From contig JAEOSP010000654.1 in NCBI GenBank assembly GCA_016840305.1, positions 1 to 5,175 of the forward strand: a stretch of DNA of 5,175 bases, written 5' to 3'. The translations under genes were made by a program, and so were the position numbers. Every line of letters starts with the position of its first letter. Position 1 is the first letter of the stretch. The notes beneath the pieces are model-generated. The model did no database searches. It saw nothing but the letters and a program-made list of their open reading frames with translations, and was not told the origin of the DNA. Positions 1 to 4,843 of this stretch are shown piece after piece. Origin of the DNA: Candidatus Hodarchaeota archaeon. GTDB taxonomy: Archaea; Asgardarchaeota; Heimdallarchaeia; Hodarchaeales; Hodarchaeaceae.

Positions 1-309
1 ATTATTCAGCGTACTCGTAATTTCATTCGACAAGGATATCCTATTCTTCAACGATGGATGGATAGCCATGAAAATATGTTTAGCGTTGTCCCTTCACAAG
101 CTGCCGCAATAGCATTCGTTCGCTATAATTTAGACATCAATTCCACTGAATTTGCAGAACGCTTGCGTAAGGAGAAGAGTGTTTTCATTGTGCCAGGTGA
201 CCATTTTGGTATGGATAAATTTTTTCGGATAAGTTTTGGATTACCACCAGATTATCTTACATCAGGACTTAATCGCATACACGAATTAATCATGGAATTA
301 AAGAAATAG
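1..309 (+). CDS. PLP-dependent class I/II aminotransferase, C-terminal fragment (5' end outside window)
   Basis: The reading frame is open from base 1 and ends in TAG, followed at once by in-frame TAG and TAA. The visible 102 residues match the small C-terminal domain of fold-type I aminotransferases of the aspartate/aromatic type. A tryptophan-containing helix (residues 13-20) is followed by VVPSQAAAIAFVRY (29-42), matching the family's 'P-x-x-G-x-iaFvry' strand with Ala for the usual Gly. Next come the 'VxxVPGDxFG' strand (61-70) and MDKFFRISFG (71-80). By family knowledge Arg76 in that last motif binds the substrate alpha-carboxylate. The catalytic lysine lies upstream and is not visible, so substrate and exact subfamily cannot be assigned. 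The first ATG in the fragment (base 58) is internal and is not the true start. The gene is convergent with the aldolase gene, so the two are not co-transcribed. The superfamily call is firm; the specificity is unknown. Confidence 0.85.
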   Translation: MIQRTRNFIRQGYPILQRWMDSHENMFSVVPSQAAAIAFVRYNLDINSTEFAERLRKEKSVFIVPGDHFGMDKFFRISFGLPPDYLTSGLNRIHELIMELKK

Positions 310-313
310 TAGT

Positions 314-332
314 AATATTGAATATTTTTTTT
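314..332 (+). terminator. A/T-only hairpin plus T8 run after the aminotransferase
   Basis: AATAT (314-318) and ATATT (322-326) can pair around a 3-base loop. A run of eight T (325-332) overlaps the right arm and extends beyond it, starting 15 bases after the stop codon. The stem has no G:C pair, so it is weak as a bacterial intrinsic terminator. The oligo-T run alone fits archaeal-type termination. It sits in the 28-base gap between two convergent genes. No comparable T-run is seen for the opposite gene on the minus strand. Confidence 0.5.
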
Positions 333-337
333 AAGTT

Positions 338-1393
338 TCAGTTATTAAAAAAATTAGGTAAGACTTTTCCAATTACTCCTATACTGTATTGAATATCATC
401 CTCGGAAATCCCGTAATGAGTTACAAAACGAACTTTCTCTTTGCTTATATTAAAAGCTAGAATACCTTCATTACCTAAATTAGTAATAACTTTATCTAGA
501 GGGGTTCTATTTAAGAACTCCATGATAACAATATTTGTGTCAGGTTTATGGATTTTTATAGGCAGATTCAATTCTTCTAATCCCTTAGCAAGCAATTTAG
601 CATTTTTATGATCTTCCTCTAACCTTTTAATCCATCGAGGTTCAAGTGCGATCAATCCAAAAGCTGCTATTATTCCTGCTTGTCGCATCCCCCCTCCTGC
701 CATTTTACGGAACTTACGAGCTTTGGATATAAAATTCTTCTGACCGACGACTAATGATCCTACAGGGCAAGACAAACCTTTGGATAAACAAAACATTACA
801 CTATCAGCATATTTAGTAAATTGTGTAACTGGTAAATTCAGAGCTACAGATGCATTAAAAATTCTTGCTCCGTCTAAATGAACTTTTAATTCATTCATCT
901 CCGCAAATGCTTTTAACTCCTTTAATTTTTCTGGCTTAACTATTGATCCTCCATGAAAGTTGTGCGTATCTTCTACACATAATAGCGTTGTTGGTGGCTC
1001 GTGAATATCTTTTTTATCACGAATCAAGTCCTGGAGTAGATCAATTGAAGGAGAACCTCTATTCGAAGGATATCTATTTATCATTAATCCTCCAAAACGA
1101 GCTACACTGCCTACTTCATGTCCATAAATATGACTTAATTCTTCCAAGAGAATTTCATCTCCAGGAGTGGTTTGTGACAGAAGAGAAACTAAATTCCCTT
1201 GGGTGCCTGATGTTACGAGTAGAGATGCTTCTTTCCCCATCAATTTAGCAGCTTTTACTTCTAATTCGTTAACAATAGGATCTTCTTCGAGTACATCGTC
1301 TCCTAGCTTAGAATTATCCATTAATTTTATCATGTCCCACATCTCAGGAGAAGGTTTTGTTACCGTATCAGACCTTAAATCAACACATCTCAT
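338..1393 (-). CDS. ltaE: Threonine aldolase family enzyme (low-specificity L-/L-allo-threonine aldolase type)
   Basis: This 351-residue PLP fold-type I enzyme has the family's usual length (about 330-350). It is predicted to cleave L-threonine, L-allo-threonine or another beta-hydroxy amino acid to glycine plus an aldehyde in the cytoplasm. The N-terminus has the hallmark DLRSDTVTKP (5-14) and GDDV (31-34). The cofactor pocket is complete: a TSGTQGN phosphate-binding turn (61-67), His88 in the HIY motif that should stack on PLP, EDTHN (141-145), Asp174 and Arg177 in HLDGAR, the Schiff-base Lys205 in FCLSKG, and Arg322 near the C-terminus as likely carboxylate ligand. ATG at 1393-1391 gives the conserved N-terminus almost without leader residues; a possible AGGA lies 11 bases upstream. 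It lies downstream of the transporter operon on the same strand after a 177-base gap, so read-through is possible but an own promoter is likelier. The side-chain specificity cannot be read from sequence, and the E. coli-style symbol denotes the family only. Confidence 0.93.
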   Translation of the reverse strand: MRCVDLRSDTVTKPSPEMWDMIKLMDNSKLGDDVLEEDPIVNELEVKAAKLMGKEASLLVTSGTQGNLVSLLSQTTPGDEILLEELSHIYGHEVGSVARFGGLMINRYPSNRGSPSIDLLQDLIRDKKDIHEPPTTLLCVEDTHNFHGGSIVKPEKLKELKAFAEMNELKVHLDGARIFNASVALNLPVTQFTKYADSVMFCLSKGLSCPVGSLVVGQKNFISKARKFRKMAGGGMRQAGIIAAFGLIALEPRWIKRLEEDHKNAKLLAKGLEELNLPIKIHKPDTNIVIMEFLNRTPLDKVITNLGNEGILAFNISKEKVRFVTHYGISEDDIQYSIGVIGKVLPNFFNN

Positions 1394-1570
1394 ATAATTT
1401 CAAATCCTGTTTATTTCTTTCATACTTTTAATTATCTAAGTGAATAAAAAATATTAACAATTAAAACTAATAGAATTTTGTATGTAGTTTCTGATCTATA
1501 AGGTGTTTTTATTTATTCGAGAGTTAGAGTAAAGAAAAAGGAAATTAGTATAATTTATTCTTACTAAGGT
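1394..1570 (-). promoter_or_regulatory. A/T-rich spacer: end of transporter operon and upstream region of the aldolase gene
   Basis: This non-coding stretch lies between the stop of permease A and the start of the aldolase. It is very A/T-rich, as expected for a promoter-bearing spacer. Minus-strand TATA-like candidates are ATAATTAAAA (about 1434-1425) and a T-rich block near 1442-1455, but no unique box can be picked. The 12-mer ATAATTTCAAAT (1394-1405, plus-strand reading) abuts the aldolase start codon and recurs exactly upstream of the substrate-binding-protein gene at 4642-4653. No tRNA, small ORF with family features, or riboswitch-like structure was recognised here. Confidence 0.4.
1531..1546 (-). 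terminator. Pyrimidine/oligo-T tract after the transporter operon
   Basis: Read on the minus strand this segment is AATTTCCTTTTTCTTT, beginning about 25 bases after the permease A stop codon. It has no preceding G:C hairpin. A T-rich tract like this is a plausible archaeal-type termination signal for the four-gene transporter operon. It is called only from composition and position. Confidence 0.3.
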
Positions 1571-1579
1571 TTATAAACC
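1568..1579. repeat. Perfect 12-base palindrome across the permease A stop codon
   Basis: GGTTTATAAACC is identical to its own reverse complement. It includes the last two sense codons of permease A (Gly-Leu), its TAA stop and the first bases after it. As a no-loop palindrome it would suit a dimeric DNA-binding protein better than an RNA hairpin. It may equally be chance in A/T-rich DNA. Confidence 0.45.
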
Positions 1580-2350
1580 AGGAATAGCTGTTCGTTTGTG
1601 GAGGATGTCCAAAGCCTTGGAGATAATTGTGATAATCACAAGAAAAATGAGTGCTACAAGTATATATACAGAGAGTGTGAGAAAAGTTTCTGAAATAATG
1701 TAATGTGCTTGTGCAAAAAGTTCCGATAATCCTATATAAATAACAAGGACAGTGTACTTAGGTAAATAAGCAGCTTCGTTAGACCATGCGGGAATAACAC
1801 GACGTAGGGCCTGTGGCAATATGATATGCAAAACACCAGACCGACGAGACATACCAAGCGATTGAGCAGCTTCTAATTGTCCGCTACCAATGGATATAAC
1901 AGCCCCACGAAAGTATTCAGCTTGATAGGCTGCACTATTTAGGCCTAATGTAAGGATTCCAATTAATGTTATGTGATCTAAAAAGACCATAGTTACAGTT
2001 CTTCCAAAGAGATTTGAGGTGACATATAAACTCCATCTCCCAATGGGGATATAAGGAAGACCTTGTGCCTCTAGGAAAGTGTTTATACTGAAAGGAAGAA
2101 AATAAATAAAAAACAATTGCACAAGTAAAGGTGTACCTCGTACAATCTCAATATATCCAGTGGCAATCCGTGAAAGAATCCTTCCACCATATTGGCGAAG
2201 AAGAGCGAGTAAAAGACCAAGAAAAAAGCCGATCAGAAGTGCCCAAACATATAACCACATAGTTTTTGCCAATCCTATGAGGATGTTATCCCAGTATCCC
2301 AGCACTCGAAGAAAATCCACTAGCTCCTTAGGAAGTTGTTGGAAAATCAT
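1571..2350 (-). CDS. Polar amino-acid ABC transporter permease A (HisM/GlnP-type)
   Basis: This 259-residue inner-membrane subunit belongs to the His/Glu/Gln/Arg/opine permease family (PAAT). A long hydrophobic segment (23-51) leads to a cytoplasmic stretch and RGTPLLVQLFFIYF (71-84). The family block NSAAYQAEYFRGA follows (138-150). The ATPase-docking EAA loop is intact as EAA-x3-G-x9-I-x-L-P (160-179). C-terminal hydrophobic segments (about 200-217 and 225-246) end in a basic tail. It is the last gene of the operon, and its ATG overlaps the ATPase stop by four bases (ATGA), pointing to translational coupling; only a weak purine-rich leader precedes it. Compared with permease B it has about 28 extra residues between RGTP and EAA. 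It also reads KYTVL where the family, and permease B in similar form (KDSSF), usually has an Asp. It probably pairs with permease B as a heterodimer. The family call is firm; the substrate is unknown. Confidence 0.93.
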   Translation of the reverse strand: MIFQQLPKELVDFLRVLGYWDNILIGLAKTMWLYVWALLIGFFLGLLLALLRQYGGRILSRIATGYIEIVRGTPLLVQLFFIYFLPFSINTFLEAQGLPYIPIGRWSLYVTSNLFGRTVTMVFLDHITLIGILTLGLNSAAYQAEYFRGAVISIGSGQLEAAQSLGMSRRSGVLHIILPQALRRVIPAWSNEAAYLPKYTVLVIYIGLSELFAQAHYIISETFLTLSVYILVALIFLVIITIISKALDILHKRTAIPGL

Positions 2351-3138
2351 ATTTTTTCATCTTCGTTATATTCTTTTATAAGTTCTTCATGATATCCGTA
2401 TAAAATATTAATCTGTCTAAGAAAGTGTTTAACACGCTCGGATTCAGGGGAAACGAAAAAGTGTTCGGGAGTTCCACGCTCGATAACGATACCTTGATCG
2501 AGGAAAATCATTTCTGACGCCACTGCACGAGCAAATCCCATTTCATGTGTAACCACCACCATAGTCGTGCCCGCTTTAGCAATTTCCAACATAACTTGTA
2601 GTACTTCACCAATAAGTTCAGGATCTAATGCAGATGTTGGTTCATCAAACAAAATTAAATCTGGTTTCATAGCTAAAGCACGAGCTATGCCCACACGTTG
2701 TTGTTGTCCACCAGATAGTTGTGCAGGGTAATGTTCTGCCCATTCTACCATTTTAACCTGATGTAAAGCATTTAATGCTTCTTCACGAGCCTCTTCCTTT
2801 GTCAAACCCTTCACTCGACGAAGAGCTACGCTAACGTTATCAATAGCTTTAAGGTGAGAAAACAGATTAAAATGTTGGAATACCATTCCGATCTTAGCTC
2901 GCATTGTGTTAAGATTTATTCCAGATGCCGTAAGATCCTGCCCGGAAAGATATATTTCACCTTTATCCGGAGGAGTTAGCATATTGATACAGCGAAGTAG
3001 TGTACTTTTCCCAGAACCACTCGGTCCAAAGATTACCTTAACTTCTTGCTTTGCTAATTCAAATGAAACTCCTTTAAGAACTTCTAATTCGTCATATGAC
3101 TTCCAAACATTAACTACATTTAATACTTTTTTATCCAT
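2347..3138 (-). CDS. Polar amino-acid ABC transporter ATP-binding protein (HisP/GlnQ-type)
   Basis: This 263-residue cytoplasmic ATPase powers the importer. All nucleotide-binding elements are present in order: A-loop Tyr15, Walker A GPSGSGKST (38-46), Q-loop Gln88, ABC signature LSGGQQQR (141-148), Walker B LILFDEP (161-167) with catalytic Glu166, D-loop SALD (169-172) and switch His198. FNLFSHLKAIDNV (90-102) after the Q-loop and the RGTPEHFF region (221-228) are typical of the amino-acid importer subclass. Family members usually end near FLRQI (239-243). This protein continues for about 20 polar, mostly acidic residues, the last of which are encoded up to the permease A start. Its ATG lies 2 bases after the permease B stop. 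A strong GGTGG ribosome site (3145-3149) sits inside the end of that upstream gene. The gene lies between two permease genes in one operon. Confidence 0.96.
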   Translation of the reverse strand: MDKKVLNVVNVWKSYDELEVLKGVSFELAKQEVKVIFGPSGSGKSTLLRCINMLTPPDKGEIYLSGQDLTASGINLNTMRAKIGMVFQHFNLFSHLKAIDNVSVALRRVKGLTKEEAREEALNALHQVKMVEWAEHYPAQLSGGQQQRVGIARALAMKPDLILFDEPTSALDPELIGEVLQVMLEIAKAGTTMVVVTHEMGFARAVASEMIFLDQGIVIERGTPEHFFVSPESERVKHFLRQINILYGYHEELIKEYNEDEKI

Positions 3139-3140
3139 AT

Positions 3141-3836
3141 CTAACCACCCCCCATACCAAAATCCTTGAGTTTCCTAGATTGTCGTTCACCAAATAATTT
3201 CGTCACTGGGTAAGTAAAAATAAGGTATAATATCGCGACAACAGCCATTGAAACAGGCATAAGCAACGGGAAATTTGCTGCTATATTAAAAGCCGCTTTG
3301 GTCATCTCAACAATTCCAACCCCATATGCGAAAGATGAATCTTTAATAACAACTGCATACTCATTGGACCAGCCGGGTACAGCCAGCCGTAATGCCTGAG
3401 GAAATACAATATGACGGAAAGATTGATATCCGTTCATTCCTAAAGCGCGAGCAGCTTCCATTTGCCCTGGATGCACAGATAGAATAGCTCCACGAAATAT
3501 TTGAGACTGATAGGCACCACTACGAAGCCCAAGTGCTAAAATTACTCCTGCAATCGGTCTCTCAAGAGGTCCTAAATACCAAAACAACTTGGGTATTCCA
3601 AAAGAGAAAATAAAGATAAGAACAAGAACTGGTATGCCACGAAATAATTTCTCATAACCGCTTGCTAACCACCCTATTTCTTTAGCGCCGTAAACCCGCA
3701 TTAGGGCTAGTAAAAGACCTAAAGCAAATCCAATCAATAAGCCTAGGGCTGTAAGGAATAAGGTAAAGGATAAACCTTCAGTTAAAATATAAAAAAAAAT
3801 ATTTAGGATATTTGGTTCGTCGCTCAACCAAACCAC
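3141..3836 (-). CDS. Polar amino-acid ABC transporter permease B (HisQ/GlnP-type)
   Basis: This 231-residue membrane subunit is of the same PAAT permease family as permease A and has the more usual length. The first membrane segments cover roughly 10-47, followed by RGIPVLVLIFIF (66-77), GLRSGAYQSQIFRGA (103-117), and the EAA loop as EAA-x3-G-x9-I-x-F-P (127-146). Last come GWSNE…KDSSFAYGVG (155-174) and a final membrane segment (about 190-210). The basic C-terminus ends in GMGGG. The start is uncertain. The longest form begins with GTG at 3836, overlapping the binding-protein gene by 13 bases, but no ribosome site precedes it. A TTG at 3827-3825 would give a 4-base TTGA overlap with a GTGGT motif about 4 bases upstream. 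Either start leaves all family motifs intact. It is the second gene of the operon and the likely partner of permease A. Confidence 0.93.
   Translation of the reverse strand: MVWLSDEPNILNIFFYILTEGLSFTLFLTALGLLIGFALGLLLALMRVYGAKEIGWLASGYEKLFRGIPVLVLIFIFSFGIPKLFWYLGPLERPIAGVILALGLRSGAYQSQIFRGAILSVHPGQMEAARALGMNGYQSFRHIVFPQALRLAVPGWSNEYAVVIKDSSFAYGVGIVEMTKAAFNIAANFPLLMPVSMAVVAILYLIFTYPVTKLFGERQSRKLKDFGMGGG
3145..3149 (-). promoter_or_regulatory. Ribosome-binding site of the ATPase gene, embedded in the end of permease B
   Basis: On the minus strand GGTGG lies 6 bases before the ATPase ATG and matches the 16S anti-Shine-Dalgarno complement (GGAGGTGAT). It falls in the codons for the terminal glycines of permease B (…GMGGG then stop). 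It supports the chosen ATPase start and a directly coupled reading of the two genes. Confidence 0.6.
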
Positions 3837-4621
3837 TTTGCGTATAAATCGTCCATAACGCCATCTCTATAGGCTTCAAGTATAACTTTGTTGATTACCA
3901 TCATCAATTCTGGCGCTTCCCAGCGACACCACATCGCCATAGGCTCGGCTGGGACAGTGAAAATAATCTTAAGACTATACACTTTCGCCCAAACAGAAAC
4001 AACTGGCTCATCAACAAATGCTAAATCTATAGCTCCATTATCAAGATTTAACATAAGCGTATCAGCTTTAGGGTATGCAAACAAATTTACACCTTCAGTC
4101 AATCCCGGGATGGCAGTTAATGCATCATATTGAGTTGTACCTGCTTGACATCCAACAATATAACTTGAAAGGTCGTCCAAACTAGTAATAGTAATGCTTG
4201 AACCCCCCTCGGCAACGATGACTTCATTTACTCGGATATAAGTAACAGAATGAGCGAGTTCTAGGGCACGAGAATGTCTTACCATCATAGCTGCTGCGAT
4301 CATGTCAATAGTACCTGCTTTGCAGGCCCCAATCAGTTCATCAAAAAGTATATTTGTCATTGTAAGTGTTACATTTAGTTCATCTGCAACCATTTGTGAA
4401 AGATCAACATCAAATCCTTCCCATGTAGAAGTGGTAGTGTTGTACAGCTCGAAAGGTGGCCAGGGTGCATCAGTTCCAACAATCAGTTCACCTCTAGCCT
4501 GAATTTCTTCAACTAATGTTCTACCAGGAGCAGGGGCTAATAATCCAGGTATAAACCACCCAGTAACTAATCCTCCGGCAAATAAGACTATAAATCCTAT
4601 TACGGCTACTTCTCTTTTCAT
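3824..4621 (-). CDS. Amino-acid ABC transporter substrate-binding protein (SBP_bac_3 family), membrane-anchored or secreted
   Basis: This 265-residue extracytoplasmic receptor delivers substrate to the permease pair. It starts MKRE, followed by a hydrophobic segment (about 5-28) with no cysteine, so it cannot be a classical lipoprotein. That segment either stays as an N-terminal anchor or is cleaved. The mature domain begins near residue 36 with the family pattern: LIVGTDAPWPPFE (46-58), GFDVDLSQMVADEL (69-82), a lobe-1 strand with Arg118 at the position that binds the ligand alpha-carboxylate in HisJ-like proteins, VGCQAGTTQYD (156-166) and AFVDEPVV (201-208), whose Asp204 fits the usual amino-group ligand. 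The conserved residues favour an alpha-amino-acid-like ligand; which one is not determinable. The family's usual T/S before the E-x-R segment is Arg115 here. ATG at 4621 is supported by GTGAT 6 bases upstream. It is the first gene of the operon. Confidence 0.93.
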   Translation of the reverse strand: MKREVAVIGFIVLFAGGLVTGWFIPGLLAPAPGRTLVEEIQARGELIVGTDAPWPPFELYNTTTSTWEGFDVDLSQMVADELNVTLTMTNILFDELIGACKAGTIDMIAAAMMVRHSRALELAHSVTYIRVNEVIVAEGGSSITITSLDDLSSYIVGCQAGTTQYDALTAIPGLTEGVNLFAYPKADTLMLNLDNGAIDLAFVDEPVVSVWAKVYSLKIIFTVPAEPMAMWCRWEAPELMMVINKVILEAYRDGVMDDLYAKWFG

Positions 4622-4843
4622 TTTTATATCACATATTTATGATAATTTCAAATATATTTTTTATTATTTTTTATATTTGATTTCTACAGAGTATAATTTG
4701 TCAAGTGCCTTTTTAAAGCTTTCTATTTTTCTATTGAGAAGATGAAGTATCCTAAATTTTAGACTCTTTTTATTTAAAAAGATGTGCACTAACCTCCACA
4801 TAATATTATTATACGAAGGTCTTTTATAAAATAATGTGATGTT
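4622..4843. promoter_or_regulatory. Divergent promoter region between transporter operon and OCD-family gene
   Basis: This 222-base non-coding region must drive both directions. For the minus-strand operon, AAATATAAAA (4678-4669) is the best-placed archaeal TATA-like box, predicting a start roughly 25 bases downstream and a short leader holding the GTGAT site. For the plus-strand gene, TATTTAAA (4771-4778) would give a leader of about 40 bases. TATTATTATA (4804-4813) would give a very short leader. TTTTATAAA (4822-4830) is the best match by sequence but too close to the ATG for archaeal spacing. Possible operator-like symmetry: CTAAA-T-TTTAG (4752-4762) and TCTTTTT-ATTT-AAAAAGA (4765-4782). 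A TTGACA (minus strand, about 4703-4698) has no matching -10 at 17 bases. No regulator gene is in the window. Confidence 0.45.
4628..4632 (-). promoter_or_regulatory. Ribosome-binding site of the substrate-binding-protein gene
   Basis: GTGAT on the minus strand, 6 bases before the ATG, matches the anti-Shine-Dalgarno complement GGAGGTGAT. It fixes the start at 4621 and implies a leadered mRNA for the transporter operon. Confidence 0.5.

Noticed and set aside
58..309. Treating the ATG at 58 as the start of a small 83-residue protein
   Set aside because: The frame is open to base 1 and the residues before the Met fit the aminotransferase C-terminal domain, so this is a gene cut by the window edge.
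943..1397. Plus-strand open frames at 943-1248 and 1167-1397
   Set aside because: They lie entirely or almost entirely within the aldolase gene on the opposite strand, overlap one another, and show no family motifs; the aldolase frame has clear catalytic residues.
1394..1570. Hidden RNA gene or riboswitch in the spacer
   Set aside because: No G:C-containing stem system or tRNA-like arms could be drawn; the stretch is nearly all A/T.
2160..4502. Plus-strand open frames opposite the transporter operon (2160-2381, 2906-3169, 3888-4133, 4302-4502)
   Set aside because: All are antisense to well-recognised ABC transporter genes, have no recognisable domain and lack supporting ribosome sites.
4690..4699. 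10-mer AGTATAATTT shared with the other spacer (1547-1556)
   Set aside because: Low complexity and short, with no consistent position relative to genes; weaker than the 12-mer already reported.
4690..4709. Bacterial -35-like TTGACA on the minus strand upstream of the transporter operon
   Set aside because: No TATAAT-like hexamer lies at the required 16-18 base spacing; the overlapping A/T sequence makes a chance match likely.
4800..4809. Palindrome ATAATATTAT in the divergent spacer
   Set aside because: It is A/T only and short; such palindromes are expected by chance in this composition.
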